The translations under genes were made by a program, and so were the position numbers. Shown one piece after another: positions 35,116-46,659 of a stretch of 64,000 nt of DNA. The notes beneath the pieces are model-generated. The model had not been told where the DNA came from. It saw only the letters and a program-made list of their open reading frames with translations, and made no database searches. The stretch is from Vesta saturnalis (lineage: Eukaryota; Arthropoda; Insecta; Coleoptera; Lampyridae). The stretch covers positions 973,501-1,037,500 of the forward strand of contig JARFJB010000896.1 in NCBI GenBank assembly GCA_036346205.1. Direction: 5' to 3'. How positions within the stretch are numbered: the first letter of the stretch is position 1; each line of letters starts with the position of its first letter.

Positions 35116-36819
35116 CTACGTTAATTCCATTACATGTAAAGAAGTGAGGCCTTTATCGACAAATGAAATTTTATATAATTTACAAATAATGTGTATGTGC
35201 TTACACATATTCCATTTTACAGAGCAATCAGCGCAAGTGCAAGTATAATCATGGATACATGCCTGACATTCATCACACTGTAATTCACACTGACAATTGT
35301 TGTTATTTGTTACAACTTTGTATATATCTTTGTTATTAGAACTCGACACATTCCAAAAATCATCACCTTCAATTACCATAGCAGTCTTTATCAGATCTAT
35401 GGCATTTTTATGCCTTTTTCTTATGTCATGTAATTCTTGGGTAAGTATTCCTTTATGAATGGTAATGAGCCTATCAAATAATTTATCACGAATAAATTTC
35501 ATTAGTATATAAATTGCTTTGTCCATTCTCTTTACTTTCTTACTATGAACACATAAATATTTAATTAGTTTCTGCATATTTTCCAAATTCATATTAGTAT
35601 TGATCCCACAGAGTTTACGGTGGCAGTATGCCCAAGAAAAAGAATTAGTTACATAATTATTAAAGTAATTGGCAAATTCTTCAGGGTCTGGATCAGATGA
35701 TAACTCAGTGAAAAACATTTTTATCATTTTTTCAAAAGTGTTAACATCTGTTTCAGACATTAATATTTTAAGTTTCTTGTAAACTACAGCTTGTTTTTCT
35801 TGGCCTTTAATTTTTTTTTAATTTTTTCTCCACGCCCTATCAACATGCCAACTACAATACAGTTGATGTTGCATAGGACCCATTACAGAACACCAAGTAT
35901 TATAAAATGTATTATCCATGTTTGACATACAACTGCGAGGAGTAAGAGATTGATTATCCAGACTCTCTTTTACAACATTAAAAAACAATTCCGTTGTTGT
36001 TGTATCCCCTCTATTGGAAAATAGAAAACAGCAAGGAAATACTTGCTTCATATCATCAAGGATCATTATTGTGAACAATTGAAAGTCATGCGCATTTAAA
36101 CCATGAGTGCCATCGATGCATATACAATTGTTTCCAAACTTTTGCAAACTATGTAATTGGGCATCATTCATTATTGCAAGGAAAAAATCTTCATTCTGTA
36201 ATTGTGGATACTTCATAGAATGTTCACCTTGCGCCCTGTATAATCTAATTACATTTGATGAAGAATGCATATAAGATACTTAAGAATGAACACTTGCACA
36301 ATCATTTTGATTCAAAATAGCCTCATGGCTTAAATTGTACGAATTCGCAATATTCCACAAATCTTTCCCATTTAACAAATGCACTCTTTGTGGCTCATCT
36401 GTTATGGAATACCGAATCTCATTTTTAAAGCTACTTTCTGTTCTTTTTCAGATTTTGATATATAAAGGTGACCAATATCATGTTCATGACCAAGATATGT
36501 TTCAATATATTCTTGCAGTGCAATATGAACCAATTTTATTTAATTTGCGAATTTTCATATTTCTAATGTGTTGACCTCTTGACTGAAAATTTCCATCTCT
36601 ATGGCACATATATTGATCAATTTGAATATTATTCTCTCTCTGTCGTGTACCAGAAGTTTCTACAAAAGTAGTTTTTGTTGTGAGTTCAAATTGATCTTTC
36701 CAAAAATTAAAATCTTTCACATTGTTAAATGTTAACTGTTTTTCACTAAGATCAGTTTTATGATTTTCTTGATAAAGTTTATGTATTGCCACCCTTGATT
36801 TCTCAAAAATATCACACAA
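35116..36819 (-). pseudogene. MULE-type transposase, core and SWIM finger
   Basis: It reads leftward from about 36819. The N-terminal part has a FAR1/FLYWCH-like patch (QYMCHRDGNFQSRGQ, with an SYCTARI end) at 36640-36505. After frame changes at 36500-36275, the catalytic MULE core (36270-35818) shows CICIDGTHGLNAHDF, then FTIMILDD, CFLFSNRGD, CMSNMDNTFYNTW and YCSWHVDRAWRKN. A single in-frame TAA (35818-35820) separates it from the C-terminal part (35760-35116), which ends with a SWIM zinc finger, CTCADCSVKWNMCKHIHII. The core and C-terminus share one frame, so only that stop and the upstream frame changes disable it. Its zinc-finger start lies at 37580-37770, split off by a LINE insertion. 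Confidence 0.75.
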
Positions 36820-36869
36820 TGATCACAATAGTATCGTTGCTGCTACTGCTGATACATTTCCTCACGTGT

Positions 36870-37565
36870 TTTTTTTTATGATTGTGGACCTGAACAGGCT
36901 AAATTTGGCCTATCGTGCTAAAGTACTCAGGAACACTTAGGACGATGGATAGAGGGATAATGAATTGCCAATAGATGCCTATGAACAGCTACCTTAAATT
37001 TCCTCATATCATAAGTGAGAGGAAAGCAGGAACTAGGGAGATCATTCAGAGTTTAGAAGCCGTGTAGAAAAATGTGGATTGCGCCCGTTTGGTACGACAA
37101 GTGGAGATTTGTACTGCATACTGATGATGTGAATGAGCGAACCGAGTGTTTCTCGCAAAGATAGCCCGAGATGGTATCAAAGAATATAATTCAGCAGCAC
37201 AATAGCCGTTGTAATAACGATAATACAAAGAAAGAACTAAAACCATCCTTCTATGCTCAAGGGACTGTATGTGAGAAGTTAAGGACGGGTCATTTATAAG
37301 CCTAATCGCTCTCTTTTGAATACGATCAACGATATCAACAGCGTATTGGGGAGCACTAACCCAAAGATGAAATTATATTCCAGATGAGGCCGAATTTGGG
37401 CCTTATACAGCAGAAGGAGTTGTCGAGAGGCAAAGTACTGCTTAGATCTGTACAAAAAGCCTATTTTACGAGCAGCTGTTTTGGTAGCTGACAGAAGATG
37501 GTCAACCCATGAGAGATTTGAAGATACAGTCATACCCAACAGAAATGATAGGACACAAGGCAACA
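36870..37565 (-). mobile_element. 5'-truncated non-LTR retrotransposon (LINE) fragment
   Basis: It reads leftward, with an A-run at its 3' end (T-run at about 36867-36878). The 3' end of a reverse transcriptase is seen: FLLGMTVSSNLSW (about 37548-37510), LLLLYKAQIRPHLEY (about 37430-37385), and a C-terminal region with LWNDLPSSCFP and YDMRKF (about 37060-37005). Small frame changes occur near 37350 and 37250. It is inserted in the same direction into the zinc-finger region of the MULE gene. Confidence 0.7.
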
Positions 37566-37770
37566 CTGAGTTTGAGTGTGGTAATAAATTAAATTTCTTT
37601 GAAAAAGTCTTTTGATAGGAACAGCAAGATAAATCATGGTTATTCTCTTCATGTTTACATTTTTTGTGGGAGGTTAATCCCGTCTTTGTTGAAAACTGTC
37701 CTTCACATTCTACACCTATGTATAAAACTGATGGATCTTTGGAATCGGGAGGAATATTTTCAGTATCCAT
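37566..37770 (-). pseudogene. N-terminal zinc-finger part of the split MULE gene
   Basis: The ATG is at 37770 (MDTENIPPDSKDPSV). C2H2-like fingers follow: CEGQFSTKTGLTSHKKCKH (about residues 23-41) and CCSYQKTFSKKFNLLPH (about residues 49-65). The frame then runs directly into LINE sequence at about 37565. A further finger-like segment, YYCDHCVIFEKSRVAIH, resumes at about 36838-36785 on the other side of the LINE. The natural gene was therefore finger region plus MULE core. The LINE frame fused to it here is accidental. Confidence 0.55.
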
Positions 37771-38062
37771 GTCTAAAAAAATAAATAATAACCTACAATA
37801 TTACTTCTTACTACCTATTACCTGAATTAGCACCTATACTATTTTATTTTAAATATACAATAAAAAAATGCAAATCAAAGAGCTTTTAAATAACTCTTAA
37901 TATGAACATAAACTTATATCAAAATGTAACTAATACACAACACACACACACAGCATTGACTAATAATCAGCTAACAGCTGATTTCTGCTAATCGACATCG
38001 ACTGTGTTCGTAAAACTTCGTTGGGTTGCTCCCGTTTGTTCGCATCCGCTAGTGAGGCGCGA
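37771..38062. other. upstream flank of the MULE gene
   Basis: AT-rich, with a short CA repeat near 37940. The last about 45 bp (CGTTGGGTTGCTCCC...) match in reverse complement the GC-rich island near 8370-8402, suggesting a shared transposon end. Confidence 0.35.
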
Positions 38063-38475
38063 CTTACTTAGTAGTAGGAAAAGGAAAAGTCCACGTATTT
38101 CATTCCCTCCCTAAGCTCCCAAGGGGCTGCTCGAGCTTTCCTAGCTCCTTCAGCCACAATCACGGATTCCCAGCATACATACAAACATTACATTATATAT
38201 GAATGGCGGGATTAAGGATGGGTGTGGTCAGGATAAGATTGGAAGGAACGGAGTTAGGGTTCTGAGGGGGAAAATACTACCCCAGCATTCGCCAAAGTAG
38301 CCGCACGTGGTGTGCATATACGCAGTGACTATGGCGCTACATGTGTATGAGGAAAACCCCCTGAAAAAACCTCATACATGGTAGAAGGTAACGCTAATCG
38401 AACCCATTAACCTCTAAGCTAAGCAGGTTGTGTCACCACTACGCTACCAGCTCGGTTTACTTACTTATTAGTAGC
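38063..38475 (-). mobile_element. tRNA-derived SINE with target duplications
   Basis: On the minus strand the head (about 38457-38385) has a tRNA-like order: an A-box-like TGGTAGCGTAGTGG and a B-box-like GGTTCGATTAG about 45 bp later. A unique body follows, and the tail ends with a Lys-codon-like TTTTCCTTTTCC tract. Imperfect 15-16 bp duplications flank it (ACTTACTTAGTAGTA at 38064 and ACTTACTTATTAGTAG near 38458). The head is too diverged at the ends to be a functional tRNA. Confidence 0.65.
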
Positions 38476-39186
38476 ATTGTTTATACATTTATAGTTATTC
38501 AACCTACGGTTAGTATAAGTGGGTAATTCGTAGAGGGCGTGTTGGGTAATGTGAAAAGTAACTGACAGGGGGCATACTAATTACACATTTGGAATGAAAG
38601 TTCGAAACGCAATTCTGTTTGACAGGTTGCATAAAAGAACTTTGACAAATATTTTTTTTAATGCGTACATACAAGTGTTCTGTTATCAACCCTATTTTGT
38701 TGGCTTGCAGTTTTTGAGTTTCATTTCAATTTAATTCTACAACTGTACTTTATTTGTATCTTTCTGAACGTGTCGAATTTTTTGCTTGAGTTCTGTTTAT
38801 TTTTACTTATTCTAGTGTAAACTGAACCATTTAATTATAATAATAACAATTTATATTTATTAGAAATTAAGTAGTAAGTAGCAGTTTCTCATTCTACCAA
38901 TTTATTTTGAAATTATTAAGGAGATGCACGTTTATTTAAAGTACACATGTTTATTCCCACGCATTCATATTCCTAATATAAATTTTAAATTAGTGATTTA
39001 TTGGGTATGTTTATTCTGGATCATTATTATTCATTTTAACATTGCCTGTTAAATATGTTTTTTATATAAACATTTCAGTCGCAGAAAATATAAGGATTCC
39101 GTTATCCTTTGCTTACAATTAAAAACTTTTTAACAGAAATTAGATTTATTGTTATTGACATAATGAAATAATATTAAAACTAATTA
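38476..39186. other. AT-rich non-coding DNA, 5' flank of the P-element-like gene
   Basis: No gene is seen. It probably includes the promoter and 5' end of the P-like element, but its inverted repeats are not identifiable by eye. Confidence 0.4.
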
Positions 39187-39315
39187 CTATCGGTAATCAT
39201 AAAAAGTGTTCCTACACTTTTTGTGAAAAATCAAAGCGCCGCATACCAGATCAAAAAACATTTTTCTTTCCTGTTGCTGATGTAAATCTTTGTAAAAAGT
39301 TGATTGAAAATTTAG
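39187..39315 (+). pseudogene. THAP exon 1 of a P-element/THAP9-like transposase
   Basis: Open codons encode KKCSYTFCEKSKRRIPDQKT followed by FFFPVADVNLCKKLIENL: the first two zinc ligands (C-x4-C) and the first half of a THAP DNA-binding domain. The exon ends at 39315 with a good donor, GTAAGC, in phase 1. No ATG precedes it in frame after the nearest stop; the expected start site reads ATCGGTAAT. The matching second half is at 48912, 9,596 bp away, and the phases agree. Confidence 0.7.
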
Positions 39316-40433
39316 GTAAGCGTTTAAATGCGATTTAATACCTTGGTTGAGTGGATAGCAAAAGGAAATGTAGCTGTATTCGATTTTAGTGATTTAATTT
39401 ATAAAACGTAATATTGTTGAAATATACCAGTTCAGCTAAAGTGATAGACGACAGCAGGGTCGAATATGGGTATTGTGTTTCCAAAATTATTTTAATTGGA
39501 CGTCCACGTTAAAACTCAAAACAGAGTAAAGAATAAATTAGTACAAGATGTATGATGGTAAAAAATTTTTTATATCGTTTTAACCGTTATGCGTGTTGCT
39601 TGAGCAAAAAGTTTTAAATTTTCTTCATACACTTGTTCAACATTTCACTTCAATATTAATTAACTGTAAATGTTACTTCCAAACATGTACCTATTGAAAT
39701 TTTTTTAAATAAAGCTCTTAGTGAAGATTTTGAGTTAATTATCTAACTAGGTACTGATTTGTCTGATTATAATCTGTAATTTTTTTCCTTCACAGAAGTA
39801 TCTATTTAGAATCAGTTTCAATTTATAGGATAGAATTCTAAATTACTGATTCCATTCAAAATAATATTAGTAAAGTGACCAAAAAGAATACATCGCTCTT
39901 TGTGATTAGAATAAAATAGTTTGTTGGTTCCATTGCTGTTTTTGAAATCATTTTCAGATATTCATATATTCTAAGTTATTTTTTTGGAACTCTTGTGATG
40001 TTACCCAGAACTTAATACAGTATACATTTTAACCAAAAAAAAGTTCATCAGCCTGATTTAAAATTTTCTTAATTCAGAGGTATGAAAAATGGGTATAGCC
40101 CATTTAGTATAGCACCAAAACTCCGACCATTGCACCGAATGTAACATGTGGCCACTACTCTGACTATGACTAAAATGCTGACTCAATAGTTCTTAAGTCC
40201 AAAAGAACAACTGTGGCTAAAATGCTAACCATCATTTCATTGACCGTCCCAAAAAGCCAAATGTTCAAAACGCCGACACAAGAATATGACATGTCCAAAC
40301 TTCCGACAACCATTTCGTCACCCTGACTATTCTCTATAGTAATTCAGCTTCTTGTCTATTTAACTTAGCATTAATTTACATAAGGGTTTACGCTTAAAAA
40401 ATGTGCATATTTGAAAAAGTGAATACAAATTAA
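39316..40433. other. start of the 9.6 kb intron of the P-like gene
   Basis: AT-rich, with no gene. A short stretch near 40090-40320 repeats CTGAC/CCGAC phrases (…CCGACCATTGC, …CTGACTATGAC, …CCGACACAAG), an irregular short-period repeat. Confidence 0.45.
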
Positions 40434-40444
40434 TCCATTAGCGC

Positions 40445-40765
40445 CCCCCCGATTTTTTTTTTGTTTCATTTTAATTTTGACACATAAAAAGTAGTTTATT
40501 ATAAGTAATAAACACTGTGCATGCCTCTTTTTTTATGTAAATAATCGCAGTTAGCAACAATGAGGTGATACGGAATGGTATCACCAGGCGTTCATGGGAG
40601 CTTTTGTATTTTTTTTTTCGTTTCATTTTATTTTGACGCATAAAAAGTAATTTATTATAAGTGATAAACACTGAGCATGACTCTTTTTTTATTTAAATAA
40701 TCGCAGTTAGCAACAATGAGGTGATACCATATGGTATCACCGAGCGTTCATGGGAGCTTTTATAA
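40445..40765. repeat. subterminal tandem duplication (about 157 bp x 2) with a palindrome
   Basis: Two copies (about 40450-40607 and 40608-40765) each run from a T-rich tract to a GGTGATACCATATGGTATCA palindrome (perfect at 40723-40742, imperfect at 40567-40586), then GCGTTCATGGGAGC. Related palindrome copies lie near the other end (42171-42190, and a half site at 42531). They may be transposase-binding sites. Confidence 0.85.
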
Positions 40766-40823
40766 TATAAATAAAATGCTACAGAGGCAACAAAATGTAT
40801 AATTACAGGCTAAAAATGTAGTA

Positions 40824-42083
40824 TTATCTTGTATGATATAGCTCGAAACACTGGACACACAGTCCCACGTCACATTTCTTGCACATGGTCTGTCCGAATG
40901 ACCTGCAGCCTTCACCTTGACAACGTCTTCTCTTGCATGTTCCTATGAAATGATCGGTCCTATCAACACGGATGTCATTATATACAAGAACATCCCTTTG
41001 ATTTGTACTTGCTGTTTTTGGTCTGGTTCCGTAACGAATTAAATACACTCGAGCAATTTCTCTTCGAAATTGTAGATTACTACAATTTGGATGATCTTTT
41101 CTATATAACATCCATGTATTATTTATGGCCACATGAATTAGCCATGTAACAATTGGCCAATACCATTTTTTGGTATTGTAGTTTGAGATACATTCATCCA
41201 TTAAGTCCACTCCCCCCATATGTTTGTTATACATAGCAACACATTTAGGACGATTGACCACGGTACGACGTTTTTCTTATTGGCTGTATCTTTTGACGGT
41301 TCCAACTGGTGAAACTCCACTTGATGTTGGAATCATAGTCACGACGGCGTTGTCTAACCATCTGACATAGAGTATTCCTGTATCTTTTTCAATTACGTGT
41401 TAATAGTGACCCCGATTATGCTTAGCAAATGTTTTTTTGTCTTCAAGGGGAAATGGTTGAGGAATAAGATTTTCTCTAATTGTTCCAGCGCCATAGCCAA
41501 GTGTGCGTAAGTAAGAAAATAAGTTTGGACCACAAAAGAGGTTATCTAAATATATGTTGTATCTCAAATTTGTAACCGGTAGTTCTTTTAACATTAGAAC
41601 AAATGGAGATGCACATGTACCAAACAATGTTTCATAGCTTCGATTGCCTCTGGGATTGGAACTTTGATATAAGTCAAAATTGATTACATATCTATCGCTG
41701 GAATTAAGGCACCACATTTTGAAACCAAATATAATTGGTTTGCCACGAATGAACTGTTTACATCCATGGCGACCAAAATATTTCAACATAGATTAGTCGT
41801 ATGACAAATGTTGAACGGAAATGAAGTGCCTAAGACAATTTTCTTTAATTTTATCCATTAGCGGTCTTATTTTCCACGCTTTGTCAGAATTATCGATTTT
41901 GGTATTTATTGGTTTTATTTCTGCAGGGGCTCGCAATTGTCGCCCTGTTAAATTATGTAAATTACCTGCATCTTCATCTCCGCAGTCCTCATCGCTGTCC
42001 ACATTTACTTCAGGGGGCTCAACGTATATCTTATCTACTTGCTCTGCTAGCTCACTGTCATCAATAATCATATCTAATGCCAA
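40824..42083 (-). pseudogene. piggyBac (DDE_Tnp_1_7) transposase, one frame with three stops
   Basis: A single reading frame of 420 codons runs 42083-40824 with internal TAA codons at 41793-41795, 41400-41402 and 41277-41279 and no frameshift. The N-terminal acidic part (about 96 codons) leads through DKAWKIRPLMDKI and LSYD to the first stop. The core then has KYFGRHGCKQFIRGKPIIFG, YNIYLDNLFCGPNLF (second Asp) and NKHMGGVDLMDECISNY (third Asp). It ends with a Cys-rich CRRC...CGEC-like finger, CKRRRCQGEGCRSFG, and CKKCDVGLCVQCFELYHTR. It is shorter than typical piggyBac transposases (over 550 aa). A segment upstream of DKAW is probably deleted. The three catalytic Asp survive. Confidence 0.85.
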
Positions 42084-42557
42084 CGATGGAGGAAAATCAG
42101 GCTTACAAAGAAATAAGAATATGTATTATATGAAAATGTACATGAACAAAATGTTCTATTATAAACGCCCGGTGATACCATATGGTATCAACGAGGTTTG
42201 AGTCCCACCCTGTTCAAAATGGTATGTTTTTGTAAAGATATTATTATATCACATATATATTTCAGGTACATGAAATAATTCTAACCATTTAAAACTAAAG
42301 TATATAAACTGTAATTAGTAAACAAATACTTACGCAAATTTTAGGCATTCACAATAACACGCTCATAAATAAAACGTTGTAGACGAAACAATTCTTAAAA
42401 TAGAACTAAATGCGTAAACACATGCTACAACTAGGCTGCGTGGAAAGCACTGTTGCTGGTATTACAAATATTGAAATTGATCTACAGCAAATGAGAGGCT
42501 GTCTTGAAAGTCAAATTAACCGATCCCAAATGGTATCATCGGGAGTTAATGGGTTAA

Positions 42558-44190
42558 CATGGAAATTGGAATGTTACAATAATGTGGTATTTCAATTCCA
42601 TTTAAACGAACTAAGTTTTATTTACGCCTTTACCCTAAGGGACAGAACTATTGCCCTGGTTTTGTCAGTCTGTGTACATATGTACTAGTACTTCAGTTTA
42701 AGTTCTTTGCTCATACGTTGTGTACTACGCTCAAGTGGAACCGGTCGAGAGTTTTTTTGATTGGTCACCTCCTTTGTTTCAACCAGTACATAAACCTTTG
42801 GAAGTGGACAAAAACAAAAAACCAGGCTTCAAAAAACGGCATTACTGTCAATATACGAACATTAAGCTATGATAAAAAAACCGCTGCCAAATTATCTGCC
42901 ATAATGCTTTCTCATTACCTGAATTTGAGTTATATCGGTTTTTAAACATGATAATTCCCCATTTTTGATCCGCCATTATGAATTTTTTTATTTTGACAAA
43001 TGATTTATACTTAGCGATCTTAAAAACCCCCAATACCCGACTTTCAAAAAAATCGGTTGATAAATTAAAAAATGCACAATTTTGTACCCTAAAAACGGCG
43101 CGCCATTGGTTATTATATTTTTTTTTATTTTGAATTTAATTAAAAAAGTATTAGTTTGTTTTTTTAATTATGTAATTTTTAAAATTTGAAGCATTGAATT
43201 TTTTTAGTTTTCTGATCCCCTAAAAATGCCCCGCCACTGGTTGGATTTTGCTCATTAATGAACTTGGCCGAGATTTTATGGAAAATAATTTTTTTACCTA
43301 ATTTCATATCGATAGCTTTAATGGCTCGAAAGATATCCCGCATACACACAAATAGACACACAGACACGAATTTTTTTTTAAAACTTGTTTTTTATCGATA
43401 GCTTTAATGTTTCAAAAGATATCGCGCACACTCACCTACAGACATGAGATTTTCTTTTCGAAAAATGTATTTTTCGTATTGTTTAGGCCACAAAACGTCG
43501 AGAAATGTAAAAAAAGTGTTTGAAAATTTAAACCGATTACATAGCTTTCTGTTTATACGTACTTAGTAAAATGCCTATAACAAACAAATATAACTAAACT
43601 CGAGGTCAGACCTCTATATTATTTAACATGCAAAGACTGTCTTAACGGAATACATTTTCTTTTAGGATTATTGGAGAGATATCGGATCAACTTACATATT
43701 TTTGTATTAGATTTCTTATTAATCTCTAATTTAACCGTATAATAACAAAACTTTGTAATTTTGTGGAGTTGGTATCTTTTTTTTTTGATTTTATCCGTCT
43801 GAAGTTCCACATATCAGAACAGATTCTGTTAAATATTGGTAGATTAATAAAACAACTTTCTTTTCTTTTGTTCATTTTCATAAACTGATGTACCTGCTGT
43901 ACGGTAGTAAGTTATTTTTCCTTTAATTAGAAAAGGGGAATCTTAATTAGCGATAGATTATTACAACCACTCAAGTTATGGAATATGGCTGTGACCGTAT
44001 GCGTGTCTTTAAAATTTAGATTACAATTTTGATGTACCGCACCCCGAAACTTCAAATCGTTATGACAGCATATTCAAAATTATCAGGTTAGTCATTAGAC
44101 AGCACACCCATTGGCACGATCACATAGAATGCCATTTGCCCAGTTTGCTACCTTTTATAGTTCCCTAATAGAAAACTATTGTATACAACC
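42558..44190. other. intronic non-coding DNA with unidentified repeats
   Basis: No gene is supported. It contains diverged phrases repeated at short range, for example TCGATAGCTTTAATG at about 43309 and 43396, and CCCTAAAAA followed by CGCCATTGG / CGCCACTGG near 43090 and 43220. These suggest an old, internally duplicated element. Confidence 0.4.
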
Positions 44191-46196
44191 TGTTACGGGC
44201 AAAATACTCATTAGAGCGGCAATCCCGTAAAGACAATCTGCGCGCACGGCATGGCGCAGTTGCGTGGGCCATAATGTCCACTCACCTCTACTAAAATTCT
44301 ACTCCAAAAATATATACGCAAAGTTCACCTAAACCTCAATAACATCTTAAGCTTCGTATGAAAGCCGCAAAATTGCGATATAAAACTCAAAACTCACTAA
44401 ACATTTCGATAAACTTAGCACTAAAATCATTGGCTCAAAAATAACTGATCAAAACGGTAATTAATTATTCAATTTGAAACGAAAATTACGTCACCAAAAT
44501 AACGATATCGAAAATTTATAAAATCATAAAATTTACTAAACGACGAAATCGGGGTTATAATTCCTAGATTCGAAAATACACAGCTCATTCTCAAACAAAT
44601 AACAAACTTCTGACCTTTTGGCAAAACCAGGTACTACGATGCCGGTAAGTTGATGCCTATAAAAAACTTAAAAAAAATGTGCGACTACTCGCAAAACTAT
44701 CATGTGCAAAACTAAACAGCTGATCTGTCAATTTCATAATATACGTTAAGTTATCATTCAAAGCATATTTCAAAATGAACTTATCGCCAAAATCAAATTA
44801 GCAAATACTCTAGAATAGAAATTCTCATAATACATTACTTAAAAACTTTTCATAAATAATCAAACACTTTAAAGAAACGCCATTGCAACGTTGTGCAGAT
44901 ACTACAAACAAATAAATTACTCATAAACTTTGAATGTAATCGAAAATAACTAAATTCTGAATCAACGTTAACATATTAGCGTTGTGAGTAAAGATGATGA
45001 TTACAAAATATGTACACTTAAAAAAACACTCAAGTTATAAACACTATACATCTACATTCAGAATGACCATAATCATGTAAAAATCAACAGTCAGCGAAAT
45101 GTCTAAGCACATGAAATGTAACTCTTAAATAAAATTTCTATAGTTTGATTCGGAATCATTCCTACAGGATTCCAACAACTCCAAATTATCTAGTTTTGTA
45201 TCCTAAATTTTAATTAACATCAAAAGAATAAAGGAAACGTCGAACATCTAAGTTTTACAAATCTGGCAGTACATTATTTTATATAAGATTAACAGAATGA
45301 CACAATCAAAGCACAGTCCGAAATGGTTTACGAGTGAATATGCTTTATATATTGAATCGATATCTAAACGTTCCTTAATTAAACTTAGACGAACAGGCAT
45401 ATTCATTCATCTAACTGAGTACAAACAAATATGCTATTAAAATCACCAACACATAAATTCAGAAAAAAATATGTAGCACACAGCACAAATGGTCAATCGA
45501 ACTTACTTTTCTTACTCATTTAAATTTATTATTCCACCAACTTTGGCAGATCGAACTTAACTTTCACAAAAGTTAAAGCGCTCTTGATTGCTAAGTATAC
45601 ATCTATTAAAATGAAACCATATTTACACGAAACTTTTTAAGCGTTATATTTACATCAGCTTATATTATTTGTTCGAAGTCGGCAGTGTACGCGAAAGCTA
45701 TTATTTAACCAGGAACTCGTTAAAAATAATTCGCATAAACAAAATGCGATAAAACAGTTCAACAGAATAACGGTTTAGCACTTCGTAAAACAATAAAAGC
45801 AAGTACTTCTATGACTGAAAATTGTCACTATTGACAAAACGAAACACAACGATAAGATAACCCGGGGTGCGTTGAAACTTTTAAACGTCCCATACAAATG
45901 GCAGCGGAAAATATTTCTACGGTATGATATAACTCATTCCCTCCTGTTACACCAATCCCTTTCGTATACATTGCGAAGTCGCAAACAGTGCACAAAAAAC
46001 GTGAGTCTTCTACTGCATCTGGTACAAGATTGACTTCAATATCATTCAGTTACAGCCATCTTCCCTATCATCTCCCTTGCCTTTTCATTAACCAATCATG
46101 GCAACTTATTACTTATATTTTTAAATTGCGCCGAAAACGAATTGAATTCAGGAGCCAAACAGAAAAAAATGCATCAGAAAAAAACCCAACATAACA
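44191..46196 (-). mobile_element. solo LTR-like block, inverted (copy B), about 2.0 kb
   Basis: On the plus strand it opens TGTTACGGGCAAAATACTCATT, the reverse complement of the end of the 27779-29785 block, and closes CCCAACATAACA. Length is 2,006 bp against 2,007 bp. No duplication is visible at the flanks (CAACC / AGCGG). It has no coding content. It sits in the P-like gene's intron in opposite orientation. Confidence 0.4.
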
Positions 46197-46659
46197 AGCG
46201 GTTTGTATTGAAACGTAATTGATATCTCTTGCGTTAATGATTTCACTGCGACGCTAGCCTTTAGCGTCTCGTACCTAAAGCGAAACTCTTTGTTTAAAGA
46301 TCAAAAATGTTATCAAAAGTAGGTGACAGTTTGATGCTACAATTTAAATTCGTGAAAGTAAAATAAATCGTAACTTTATTGCAAACTTTCATTTATTAAC
46401 GCAACGAAACCTAAAAAAATACATAACTGACCCTTACGGAATTGGAATTCTGAATGTTAATTCGTACTAAAAATCCAGCTATTTTCAAATCCGTAGGACA
46501 AAAAAACGTTACAATATAAAAGCTTCTAAAAATTTATACGTTATCAATTTCAGTTTCATGAACTTTTAGTACATCCCAGATTCATGAATTATTTATAATT
46601 TCGAGATTAAGGGCAAATATGTGATAAAATCACGACCACGTGGCAAATCCTCCCCCTGT
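46197..46659. other. spacer, nothing recognised
   Basis: AT-rich sequence between the LTR-like block and the second Polinton remnant. No gene or repeat is supported. Confidence 0.4.

Larger units (their letters stand above)
40434..42553 (-). mobile_element. piggyBac-family element, 2,120 bp
   Basis: It is flanked by TTAA on both sides (40430-40433 and 42554-42557). The ends form an imperfect inverted repeat: left TCCATTAGCGCCCCCCCGAT, right (reverse complement) CCCATTAACTCCCGAT. It carries one left-facing transposase frame with three in-frame stops and palindromic subterminal repeats. It inserted inside the P-like gene's long intron. Boundaries are well supported. Confidence 0.88.

Noticed and set aside
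34950..35147. 65-codon plus-strand frame
   Set aside because: Partly antisense to the MULE C-terminus; no motif.
37294..37770. A 158-codon frame joining zinc fingers to a reverse transcriptase end
   Set aside because: The join coincides with a LINE insertion point; both halves have better separate explanations.
38385..38457. tRNA gene on the minus strand
   Set aside because: Box-like motifs are present but the acceptor stem cannot be drawn and a long repeat body follows, so it is a SINE head.
42410..42688. 92-codon plus-strand frame
   Set aside because: Crosses the right end of the piggyBac element and its TTAA, so it cannot be an old gene.
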